From the NCBI GenBank assembly GCA_021781095.1, contig JAJXXM010000269.1:1-19854 (forward strand): a DNA stretch of 19,854 nucleotides. The letters are read 5' to 3'. The DNA comes from a bacterium. GTDB taxonomy: Bacteria; Eremiobacterota; Eremiobacteria; Baltobacterales; Baltobacteraceae. Each line of letters opens with the position of its first letter. The stretch's first letter is position 1. Positions 1-7,216 of this stretch are shown one piece after another. The notes below the pieces were generated by a model. It worked only from the letters and a program-made list of their open reading frames with translations. It did not search any database and was not told the origin of the DNA. The position numbers and the translations under genes were made by a program.

Positions 1-573
1 TACCTGATGCGAAGCCCCGCAACGACCCCTGCCGGAAGCGTGGTGCTTGCAGCCGCACTTTCGTGTGAATTTCTCGTGGTATCGTTGCTGGCGACCGTTA
101 TGCTCGATGCCGATATCGGCAAGCCGATGTGGTGGATCTCTGCGAGTCCGTTGCGCACGCGACTCTACGTGTGGACGGTGTCGACCGCGTGGCGGACGAT
201 CGTCCCGCTCGCACTTGGGTGTGCGGCGTACGGTTTCGCCCTCGCTAACGCTGCGGTCGTGCTCCTCGCGCTCCCGCTTGCGACGATCGCTATTGTGTTC
301 TTGCGCGGTATCGGAATTGCGCTCTATACGGTCTTCCCGTGGAACGGTGGTGCGGGCGCGAACTCGGGGATGCTGCGGATGTTGTTATCGGCGCTCGCCC
401 TCGTCCCACCGGCGATCGGCTTTGTCATCGCCGCCGTGCCGTCGCACGATATTGCAGCGGGGTTCCTGTTCGGTGCGCTCGTAATGCTCGGCGAATCGGC
501 GCTCTTCCTCGAGTTCGCGATCTCGCGAATCTCCGGCAACGGCGTCGCTATGGCGCGCGACGCCGCGGGGTAA
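1..573 (+). CDS. Integral membrane protein, ABC-exporter-like, C-terminal part (5' partial)
   Basis: The reading frame is open from the first base of the window. The first ATG is at base 7, but no ribosome binding site can be judged there, so the gene probably begins upstream. The visible part is about 190 residues and almost entirely hydrophobic, with roughly five membrane segments. The stretch PMWWISASPLRTRLYVWT followed by long alternating Leu/Ala/Val helices resembles the membrane domain of large putative ABC exporter proteins, in which a WW...SPL motif lies just before a membrane helix. No ATPase motif is present, so a partner ATPase would have to be encoded upstream. The gene is convergent with the next one, with hairpin repeats between them. 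The membrane location is well supported; the exporter label is inference from weak resemblance. Confidence 0.5.
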   Translation, partial: YLMRSPATTPAGSVVLAAALSCEFLVVSLLATVMLDADIGKPMWWISASPLRTRLYVWTVSTAWRTIVPLALGCAAYGFALANAAVVLLALPLATIAIVFLRGIGIALYTVFPWNGGAGANSGMLRMLLSALALVPPAIGFVIAAVPSHDIAAGFLFGALVMLGESALFLEFAISRISGNGVAMARDAAG

Positions 574-699
574 GCGCGAGGGCTCGCGTCCTCCCGAGAG
601 ACCCCTCGACGTGCGACCCCTCGATACGCGCTTCGCGCTACTTGGGGTGACAATGAGTGCCATCCCGAGTAGCCGCGAAGGATGCGATGGCTTCGCCGA
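574..699. repeat. Inverted pair of hairpin repeats between convergent genes
   Basis: This 126-bp gap separates two convergent stop codons. Bases 575-588 hold a short hairpin (CGCGA, loop, TCGCG). Bases 619-653 hold a copy of the repeat that also fills 9446-10088: flank CCTCGATAC, a GCGC/GCGC stem with a TTC loop, then CTACTTGGGGTGACAA. Bases 659-696 hold an opposite-facing copy that starts GCCATCCCGAGTAGC and carries its own GCGAAG/CTTCGC stem. The two copies are arranged like a REP pair (BIME). The position suggests a bidirectional terminator or an mRNA 3'-end protecting structure; that role is inferred. Confidence 0.65.
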
Positions 700-1287
700 T
701 TACTTCCAAATCTCGATAAAGTAACTCCCTGCGGGAACACTCGTGTTTCCACCGCCGGGGTATTCGTAGGACGTACCGCCGTTGCTGACGACGCTCTGCG
801 TCGGCGAGAACGTCGCGCAGTTCGAGTACTGAAAGATCGCACCGCTGAACGGGCCGGTCGTGCTGGTGGTAAATTGCGTGTCAAGAAGACCGGTGTTTGC
901 TCCAAACGAGCCGTTCGGAGCAAATGCGAAGGCTTGGTTGACGGTCAGATCGATCGTTTCGATGACGGTCTTGCCTGCGACGGGGCAGGCTCCCGGTCCG
1001 AAGCCTTGCGTTTCGGTGTAGTAAATATTCTCGGAGGTTGCACCCGAAATCGTGACGGTGCCATAAAAGTTCACGACGGTGCCGGTGCCACCGCCAAGGG
1101 TGAACGATTCCGGTGTCGTCGCCGTGTTATTGGTTAGCGTGAACGAGGTCGGGGACTGGCTCGGCGTCGCCCCCGGAGTTGCCGGGGTGAGGGGGGCTGG
1201 GCTACAGGCCATCGTCGTCGATCCCGTTATCGCAACGAGGGATCGTGCGAACACCTTCGCCACGCGCGCAATTTTGGTGGAACTCAT
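700..1287 (-). CDS. Small secreted or lipoprotein-like hypothetical protein
   Basis: A 195-residue protein I cannot assign to a family. The N-terminus has several Lys/Arg, then a moderately hydrophobic stretch ending TTMAC near residue 28. This could be a weak lipobox, although Thr and Met before Ala-Cys are not the usual residues. A Pro/Thr/Ser-rich linker follows (about residues 29-48), then a Thr/Asn/Gly-rich, probably all-beta domain with few charges, typical of exported proteins. Two Cys (GACPVAG and SNCATF) could form a disulfide. The ATG at 1285-1287 follows a weak CGGAA. The gene starts 36 bp after the stop of the upstream Lgt-like gene on the same strand, so the two are probably co-transcribed. 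Neighbouring lipoprotein-maturation genes fit a lipoprotein reading, but this remains inference. Confidence 0.6.
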   Translation of the reverse strand: MSSTKIARVAKVFARSLVAITGSTTMACSPAPLTPATPGATPSQSPTSFTLTNNTATTPESFTLGGGTGTVVNFYGTVTISGATSENIYYTETQGFGPGACPVAGKTVIETIDLTVNQAFAFAPNGSFGANTGLLDTQFTTSTTGPFSGAIFQYSNCATFSPTQSVVSNGGTSYEYPGGGNTSVPAGSYFIEIWK

Positions 1288-1323
1288 TTCCGTCGCTTGC
1301 GTTTTCGCTTTCGGGTCTCCTGC

Positions 1324-1965
1324 TTACCTCAATGCGGCGATCGCCGCCATACAGCACGCGAGCGCGCCGAGGGCGATGGAGTCGAACTGCCCAAGCGCGC
1401 TGCGCAGGCGGCTTCCACGAGCGCACCGCGAGAAGACACGCAGCGCGAGAAAACCGAGGACGATCGCCGCGAACATCGGCAGCCGGAATCCCGCCGCTTC
1501 GTAGAGCGTCGCGAGCGCTGCGATGCTCAGTGCGAGGCTCCATAGAGCCTCGATCGTCGGCAGGGAAGCGCGCCCGGGAACCGCTGCGCGGCAGCAACCA
1601 AGGAAGAGGCAGCCTAGCTTTCCCACCCCGTAATAAAAAGTGATACTCGCAAGAAAGAGCGCGAGGAGGGCCGTGCGGTCGGCGCCTTGCGGCGCAACAA
1701 AGAGAAGCAGAAGAAAGGATGCACCGGAACCAAGGACGGCGCCTTTACCGGAGAACTCATACCGCGGGTTTGTGCGGCCCGCTGCTGCGTCGATGGTGGA
1801 GCGAGCGACCAGTCCGATGCTCCCGAACAGGACCGGCACGTACGCTAGGGCGATGCCGTACAGCGTATTCTCGCAGTAGTGAACGTATGCAAACGCGAGC
1901 AACGGCGGAGTGAACAGGAGTGCGGCAAGGCGCGTAAGACGCGCTACTCGACCATCGAATTTCAT
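1324..1965 (-). CDS. Lgt-superfamily-like integral membrane protein
   Basis: A 213-residue polytopic membrane protein with about six to seven hydrophobic segments. Residues 115-125 read GKLGCLFLGCC, followed by LPTIEALWSL at 135-144. This matches the layout of prolipoprotein diacylglyceryl transferase (Lgt) family proteins, where a GR(L/I)G(C/N)F...G signature is followed by a P(T/S)..YEAL helix. The signature Arg of true Lgt is Lys here and the protein is shorter than the usual 260-300 residues. It may therefore be a family relative without diacylglyceryl transferase activity. The frame is open further upstream, into the divergent lnt gene. I chose the ATG at 1963-1965 because it precedes the first hydrophobic segment and leaves a short divergent gap. 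The family assignment rests on motif resemblance only. Confidence 0.6.
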   Translation of the reverse strand: MKFDGRVARLTRLAALLFTPPLLAFAYVHYCENTLYGIALAYVPVLFGSIGLVARSTIDAAAGRTNPRYEFSGKGAVLGSGASFLLLLFVAPQGADRTALLALFLASITFYYGVGKLGCLFLGCCRAAVPGRASLPTIEALWSLALSIAALATLYEAAGFRLPMFAAIVLGFLALRVFSRCARGSRLRSALGQFDSIALGALACCMAAIAALR

Positions 1966-2002
1966 GGGCAGTAGCGAGCGCGGTTCGTTTGAGAAGGGTG
2001 CG

Positions 2003-3505
2003 ATGCCTGCCCTGCCAAACGGTGCGCGGATGATCGCGCTGGTGGCCGTTACAATAGTTTGCGGCGCCTTGTGTGGTGCGCTGCTCGGCTCCCAATGGGC
2101 CGCGCCGTTCGCGGTGGTGACGCCGCTCACACTCTTCCCGCTCTTTTACGCTTACCGATTCAAGCGCCGCGCCACCGGGATATGGCTCACCGTTGCGTAT
2201 ACGGCCGCGCAGTTGCTCGTCGGCCTAAGATGGGTCTACCTCGGCGCCGTCGCCCATCAGGGGCCGGGCGTCTATTATACGTCGGCTATCGCATTGCTCT
2301 TTGAATGCATCCCCTACGCTCTGTTGGGATTCGCGGCATCGTTATTGGCGCAACGCGCTGCGTGGCGATGGTGCGTCGCGTTCGCGAGCTTATGGACGCT
2401 CTGCGAATACTGGCGATCGACATCGGCGCTCGGCGTTCCCTACGTGCAGTTGGGGCACGCGCTCATCGACACTCCTTTCGTTGCTGTGGCGCGCGTTGGA
2501 GGAACGGAGATGCTGACGTTCGTGTGCGTGCTGGGCTCCTCCGCGCTCTTCGAAACTTCGAGGCGCGCGCTGCGGTGGCGCGTCGTTGGTTGGACGCTTT
2601 GCGCCGCCGTCGTCGTCCTCTGCGCGGTTGCCTTCCGTGCCCCGTCGCGGGGAGCCAAGTCCGGATCCGACGTTGCTATCTTTCAGTTCGGGCGCGTCGG
2701 CACGGACGGTCATTTGCAGAAATATCTTTCGGCGTTGCAGAGATTGAAACTGACGCGAGGCTTTGCGGTCTGGCCCGAATCGAATCTCCATTTCGGACCC
2801 GGGACAACGTTGGAAACGATCCGTTCCGCCGTGCGAGCGCGCGGCATTCCTCTTTTGGCCGGCGGTGTCGTCGCGGACGATTCAGGCATTCACGATGCGG
2901 TGATGTTTTTCGGTCGCAGTGGCAGCATAGGAGGGTACTACGCAAAGCGCCATCTCGTACCGTTCGGGGAGTACGTGCCGCTGCCCGGGCTCGCGCATTA
3001 TGTCATTCCCGTCTCGTTGATACGGGCGATGCCGAATCTCTCCCCAGGCGCGGGCCCCGTGACCTTTGCTATTGGAAAATCCGTCGTCGGGCCGCTCATC
3101 TGTTACGAATCGGCGTTCCCCGCGCTCGCACGCGACGAGGTTCGCGTCGGCGCGAACGTCCTCGTGGCCGCGACGAACGACGCGTGGTTCGCGCGTGCGC
3201 CCGGCCCGTGGGAACTCGAGCAAACCGCGCGTTTGGTTGCGATTGAGACCGGGACGCCGATGGTGTTGGCGGGGACGGTCGGGCCCTCAGGGGTGATCGA
3301 CGCCGACGGACGTTGGGCTGGGTCGTTGCCCGTGGGCGCCTCGGCTCATGCGGTCTTTGCGCTGCCGCCCGCGCGCGCGACGCTCTATGACGCTCTCGGC
3401 GACGCTCCACCGTTGGTGGCAATCGCAGTGCTGGGATTGCTCGCGGCGGCGACCGGTGGTGCGAAACGGCGCGCCCCTCGGGGGGAGAGCGTCGCTACAC
3501 CGTAA
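2003..3505 (+). CDS. lnt: Apolipoprotein N-acyltransferase
   Basis: Lnt adds the third acyl chain to the N-terminal Cys of lipoproteins in the inner membrane, the last step of lipoprotein maturation in diderms. The 500-residue product has the expected layout. About seven membrane helices fill residues 1-210, a carbon-nitrogen hydrolase domain covers roughly 225-460, and a hydrophobic helix (PPLVAIAVLGLLAAA) lies at the C-terminus. The catalytic triad is visible: E259 in VWPESN, K315 in YYAKRH and C367 in LICYES. The spacing is close to that of the E. coli enzyme. The ATG at 2003 is preceded by GAGAAGGG at 1991-1998; upstream in-frame ATGs at 1910 and 1964 would run into the divergent gene. 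The gene is divergent from an Lgt-like gene across 37 bp, and its 3' end overlaps the convergent beta-CASP gene by 11 bp. Confidence 0.93.
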   Translation: MPALPNGARMIALVAVTIVCGALCGALLGSQWAAPFAVVTPLTLFPLFYAYRFKRRATGIWLTVAYTAAQLLVGLRWVYLGAVAHQGPGVYYTSAIALLFECIPYALLGFAASLLAQRAAWRWCVAFASLWTLCEYWRSTSALGVPYVQLGHALIDTPFVAVARVGGTEMLTFVCVLGSSALFETSRRALRWRVVGWTLCAAVVVLCAVAFRAPSRGAKSGSDVAIFQFGRVGTDGHLQKYLSALQRLKLTRGFAVWPESNLHFGPGTTLETIRSAVRARGIPLLAGGVVADDSGIHDAVMFFGRSGSIGGYYAKRHLVPFGEYVPLPGLAHYVIPVSLIRAMPNLSPGAGPVTFAIGKSVVGPLICYESAFPALARDEVRVGANVLVAATNDAWFARAPGPWELEQTARLVAIETGTPMVLAGTVGPSGVIDADGRWAGSLPVGASAHAVFALPPARATLYDALGDAPPLVAIAVLGLLAAATGGAKRRAPRGESVATP

Positions 3506-4853
3506 CCGTCGTGCCGCGCATCGCGACCTGCGCGCTCCACTTGAGCTCCTGGCGCACCTCGGCTGCGAGTGCCGCCGCCGATGCTGGTTCGCCGTGCACC
3601 GCATAGAAGCGCGGCGTTCCCGTGCAGGTGTGCAGCCATCGGAGTAGCCCGCTCCGATCGGCGTGAGCGCTGAAACCCTTGAGCGCGATAATCTCCGCTC
3701 GAACCGGCAGCGCATCGCCGTAGATGCGTACGGTTTTCGCTCCGTGCTCGAGCAGGTTTCCCAACGTGCCGACGCTCTGATATCCGCAGAGCACGATCGT
3801 CGCGCGCGGATCGCTGAGGTGATTGTGCAGGTGGTGCAGGATGCGCCCGCCGCTCGCCATTCCGCTCGCCGAGATCACGACGAAATTGCCCGGCATCGCG
3901 TTGAGCGCCTTCGATTCATCGGTCGTGCGATGTTCGGTGAAATGATGGATCCCAAACGGCGTGCTCGGGCTGTCGCCGGCTACCTCACGGTGCTCGCCGC
4001 CGAAACGTTCGAAAACCGCGTCGACTTTCTCGGCCATCGGGCTATCGAGATGAATCGCGAGATTGGCGATCGCGGGATCTTGGTGCTGTAATTGTGCGAT
4101 GGCGTAGAGAATATCTTGCGTGCGCTCCACGGCAAACGCGGGGATTACGATCGCGCCGCCGCGAGCGATTCCCGCTCGCAATGCATCGCCGAGCGCGCTG
4201 ATACTCTCGGTGGGATGTTCGCGGTCGCCGTAGGTCGATTCGCAGCAGATGATATCGGCGGCGCCGATCGGCGATGGGTCGGCGAGTAACGGACGGTCGT
4301 AGCGCCCAAGGTCGCCGGAGAAGACGACCTGCTTCCCTTCGATATCGAAATGCACGAATGCCGAGCCCAAAATGTGCCCGGCATTGCTGTAACGCGCCGT
4401 GCAGATGCCGGCGACCGAGAAGGTTTTTTCGTATTCGACCGTCTCGATCTTGCGCAGGGTGCGCGCCACGTCGCGTTCGTCGTAGAACGGCGGAGCCGCA
4501 TGCGGGCGCTCGTGTGCGTGCCCGCGCTCGCTGAGCTCTTGTTGCAGGTGCGCCGCATCTTCGAGCACGATCTCGGCGATCGCCGCAGTCGCCGGCGTGC
4601 AATAGATCGGTCCGTCGAAGCCGTCTTTGACGAGCTTGGGTAGGTAGCCGGTGTGGTCGAGGTGTCCGTGCGTAATCACCACCGCATCGATCTCTTCGGC
4701 ATCGACGGGGATCTTTGCGTCGTTGAGTGCCCGCACGTCCGCGGTGCCCTGAAAGAGCCCGCAATCGACGAAAAAACGCTTCCCGCCGATCGTGACGAGA
4801 TGTTTGCTGCCGGTGACGGTTCCCGCCGCACCGACGAAGGTGATCTCAGCCAC
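3495..4853 (-). CDS. Beta-CASP metallo-beta-lactamase-fold hydrolase (RNA-processing type)
   Basis: A 452-residue protein of the metallo-beta-lactamase fold with an inserted beta-CASP domain, related to CPSF/YsgC-type nucleases. The metal-binding HGHLDH motif is at 62-67. Other metal ligands are likely in the segments around GHILGSAF and FSGDLG. The beta-CASP segment follows, with ESTYGDREHP and later SASGMASGG. The C-terminal motif FSAHAD is at 394-399 and VHGE at 419-422. Family members cut or trim RNA; some act on other phosphodiesters, so the substrate is unproven. The start is GTG at 4853, decided by GGAGG at 4860-4864 six bases upstream. The start lies eight bases inside the preceding LOG-like gene, so the two are probably translationally coupled. 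The 3' end overlaps lnt. Confidence 0.88.
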   Translation of the reverse strand: MAEITFVGAAGTVTGSKHLVTIGGKRFFVDCGLFQGTADVRALNDAKIPVDAEEIDAVVITHGHLDHTGYLPKLVKDGFDGPIYCTPATAAIAEIVLEDAAHLQQELSERGHAHERPHAAPPFYDERDVARTLRKIETVEYEKTFSVAGICTARYSNAGHILGSAFVHFDIEGKQVVFSGDLGRYDRPLLADPSPIGAADIICCESTYGDREHPTESISALGDALRAGIARGGAIVIPAFAVERTQDILYAIAQLQHQDPAIANLAIHLDSPMAEKVDAVFERFGGEHREVAGDSPSTPFGIHHFTEHRTTDESKALNAMPGNFVVISASGMASGGRILHHLHNHLSDPRATIVLCGYQSVGTLGNLLEHGAKTVRIYGDALPVRAEIIALKGFSAHADRSGLLRWLHTCTGTPRFYAVHGEPASAAALAAEVRQELKWSAQVAMRGTTVTV

Positions 4854-5460
4854 GGGCTTCCTCCAAATTGCGATGCGTCGGCGCGAACGTGCCGGTGCGA
4901 TTGAACGCGACCGAGCTCGGGAGCGATTCCTTCCGGTAATAATCGAGGCAAGCGTCGACGAGTTTCTCGGGGTCGGAGTTGGTGATAATCGTCGAACCCG
5001 TCTCCTTTTTCACGAGCCCGGCGATCTTCGGTAACTCGTTGGAGATGCCGCCGGAATCGGTGAGGATGCCGATGAGTTTGCCTTCGTCATACGCGATACA
5101 GAACTCGCCGAGCGTTCCGCTCCGTCCGCCGACGAAGAGCACGAAATCCGAACTGTGAATGTTGTGCGTTTCGCGCCCCATCAACCCCGAGCCCGTAAAA
5201 ACCATCGTCGTATATGGCTGCAAGGGCGAGCCGTAGACGTTGACGTGCTCTTCACGCGAGAGTGCCGGGGAGACGCCGAGGCTCGCACCGCCCTCCTCGT
5301 TCGCGCCGAGCGTTGCAGCGTGCGGGAGCCCCGGACACGCGCCGGTGACGATGGTGCAACCGCGCTGGGCGATGCGCCGCCCGAGCCGACGCGCGCGGTC
5401 GAGTTGTTCGGCGGTAAGAATGCCGCCCGCGGAGCCCATAACCCCGATCTGTATCTTCAT
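4846..5460 (-). CDS. LOG/TIGR00725-type SLOG Rossmann protein
   Basis: A 204-residue Rossmann-like protein. It opens MKIQIGVMGSAGG, typical of the TIGR00725/LOG group, and has the nucleotide-binding signature GGRSGTLGEF at 111-120. This is close to the PGGxGTxxE loop of LOG phosphoribohydrolases. LOG enzymes release bases from nucleoside monophosphates, whereas other SLOG proteins bind nucleotides or act as sensors; which applies here is unknown. The ATG at 5458-5460 is supported by a GGGGGGAG ribosome binding site. The frame stays open upstream into the ETF-QO gene, but that extension is not protein-like for this family. It is divergent from ETF-QO across 76 bp, and its stop overlaps the beta-CASP start by eight bases. 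Confidence 0.82.
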   Translation of the reverse strand: MKIQIGVMGSAGGILTAEQLDRARRLGRRIAQRGCTIVTGACPGLPHAATLGANEEGGASLGVSPALSREEHVNVYGSPLQPYTTMVFTGSGLMGRETHNIHSSDFVLFVGGRSGTLGEFCIAYDEGKLIGILTDSGGISNELPKIAGLVKKETGSTIITNSDPEKLVDACLDYYRKESLPSSVAFNRTGTFAPTHRNLEEARG

Positions 5461-5487
5461 GCTCCCCCCGGTACTCGGCGGCGCCCG

Positions 5488-5501
5488 CGCGTACCTACGC
5501 G
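5488..5501. promoter_or_regulatory. 14-bp palindrome in a divergent promoter region
   Basis: CGCGTA, two spacer bases CC, then TACGCG form a perfect inverted repeat. It lies in the 76-bp gap between the divergent LOG-like and ETF-QO start codons. The position and symmetry suit a dimeric regulator site acting on both promoters. I see no clear -35/-10 boxes, so the operator role is inference. Confidence 0.35.
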
Positions 5502-5536
5502 TTCTCAGTCTTCGGGGCAAGAGTAGGGAGAGCACG

Positions 5537-7213
5537 ATGCCGAAGCAACCGCTCATGGCACAAGAACGCGATCGTCTCGATGTCGATGTCCTCTTCGTGG
5601 GCGCAGGGCCCGCCTCTCTCGCCGGCGCGATCCGGCTCGGCCAGCTCGCCGCCGAAAAGAAGCAAGCACTCGAAATCCTCGTGATCGAAAAGGGCGGCGA
5701 TATCGGGAGCCACGGGCTCTCCGGCGCCGTCATGGATCCCAAGGGGATCTCCGAGTTGCTGCCGGATTGGCTGCAGCGCGGCGCGCCGGTGGAATCTCCG
5801 GTCACCAGCGACGAACTCTGGTTTCTCACCGCGAGCGGGAAGATCAAAGCGCCGTTTACGCCGCCGCCGCTCAACAACCACGGCAAATACGTCGCGAGCC
5901 TGCAGAAGATGGCGAAGTGGCTCGGCGAGCAGGCCGAAGCCGCCGGGGCGCAGGTTTTTGCCGAGTTCCCCGGGCAGGAGCTGCTCTGGGACGGCGACCG
6001 CGTCGTCGGCGTGCGCACCGGGGATAAGGGCGTTGCGCATGACGGGACGCACAAAGCCAACTACGAGCCCGGTGCCGATATCTATGCGAAGGTCGTCGTG
6101 CTCGGCGAGGGGGTGCGCGGAACGCTTGCCAAGCAGGCGATTGCGAAGTTGCACCTCGACGCGGGGAAAGAGCCGCACGTTTATGCCGCGGGCGTCAAAG
6201 AGCTCTGGAAGCTTCCGGCGGGGCGTTTCGCCGCGGGTGCGGTGATTCACACGCTGGGCTATCCGCTCGCCCCCGATACGTTCGGCGGCGGCTTTATTTA
6301 CGGCATGGCCGACGACGTGCTCGATATCGGCCACGTGACCGGGCTCGATGCGACGAACCCAACGAGCGACCCGCACAACCAGCTACAGCGCATGAAACAG
6401 CATCCCGCCGTTGCCGCGTTGCTGGCGGAGGGTAAACTCATTCGCTACGGCGCGAAAGCGATTCCCGAAGGCGGTTTCTTTGCGATGCCGCGCCCGTATG
6501 CCGACGGCCTCTTGCTCACCGGCGATTCCGCCGGCTTCCTCAACGGCATGCGCCTCAAGGGCATCCATCTCGCGATCAAATCGGGAATGCTCGCGGCCGA
6601 AACCATCTTCGCCGCCGTGCAAGCCGATCGCTACGACGCGCAACAACTCAGCGGCTTCGTCGATCGCTTCCAATCGTCGTGGGCGTACGAAGAGATGCGT
6701 TCCGCGCGCAACTTCCACCAAGGTTTCGAACACGGAATGTGGGCGGGCATGTTCAATGCCGGGCTCTCGACGGTCACCGGTGGGCGCGCGTTCGGGTTTA
6801 TCGATAAACTCGGCGCGGTCGCGGGGCACGAACGCATGGAGAAACGCGGCTATAAGCCCGACCCGTCGCCGCGCGCGACGGTCGACAACGTGCTCACGTT
6901 CGACAAACTGACCGACGTTTTTAATTCGGGCACGATGCACGATGAAGACCAACCTTGCCACCTGCACGTCGCCGATACGAATATCTGTCGCGACCGCTGC
7001 ACGGTCGAGTACGGAAATCCGTGCGGATATTTCTGCCCCGCCGCGGTCTACGAACCACTCTTCGAAAAGAAGGACGGAAAAGTCGAGGGGCGGCTGCAGA
7101 TCAATTTCACCAACTGCGTGCACTGCAAGACCTGCGATATCGCCGATCCGTATCAGATCATCACGTGGGTCCCGCCGCAGGGCGGCGAAGGCCCCGTCTA
7201 CACGGGGATGTAG
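5537..7213 (+). CDS. Electron transfer flavoprotein-ubiquinone oxidoreductase (ETF-QO)
   Basis: ETF-QO takes electrons from reduced electron transfer flavoprotein (from acyl-CoA and other flavin dehydrogenases) and passes them to membrane quinone through FAD and one 4Fe-4S cluster. The 558-residue length fits the family. The FAD-binding motif GAGPAS is at 22-27. A second FAD-contacting segment reads LLTGDSAGFLNG. The C-terminal cluster has the expected Cys: C500 in FCPAAVYEP, and C527, C530 and C533 in NCVHCKTCDI. The protein ends in the family tail WVPPQGGEGPVYTGM. An extra Cys-rich segment just before C500 (CRDRC, NPCGYFC) is reminiscent of ferredoxin-like FixX. The ATG at 5537 follows AGGGAG, whereas the upstream frame is non-conserved. 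The etfAB partners are not in the window. thiO starts 3 bp after the stop. Confidence 0.94.
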   Translation: MPKQPLMAQERDRLDVDVLFVGAGPASLAGAIRLGQLAAEKKQALEILVIEKGGDIGSHGLSGAVMDPKGISELLPDWLQRGAPVESPVTSDELWFLTASGKIKAPFTPPPLNNHGKYVASLQKMAKWLGEQAEAAGAQVFAEFPGQELLWDGDRVVGVRTGDKGVAHDGTHKANYEPGADIYAKVVVLGEGVRGTLAKQAIAKLHLDAGKEPHVYAAGVKELWKLPAGRFAAGAVIHTLGYPLAPDTFGGGFIYGMADDVLDIGHVTGLDATNPTSDPHNQLQRMKQHPAVAALLAEGKLIRYGAKAIPEGGFFAMPRPYADGLLLTGDSAGFLNGMRLKGIHLAIKSGMLAAETIFAAVQADRYDAQQLSGFVDRFQSSWAYEEMRSARNFHQGFEHGMWAGMFNAGLSTVTGGRAFGFIDKLGAVAGHERMEKRGYKPDPSPRATVDNVLTFDKLTDVFNSGTMHDEDQPCHLHVADTNICRDRCTVEYGNPCGYFCPAAVYEPLFEKKDGKVEGRLQINFTNCVHCKTCDIADPYQIITWVPPQGGEGPVYTGM

Positions 7214-7216
7214 GCG

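Noticed and set aside
1966..2130. N-terminal extension of the Lgt-like protein
   Set aside because: It would overlap the lnt coding region and adds a non-hydrophobic stretch without motifs.
5461..6060. N-terminal extension of the LOG-like gene to about 404 residues
   Set aside because: The extension is antisense to ETF-QO, low in conserved features, and bypasses a strong ribosome binding site at the MKIQIGVMG start.
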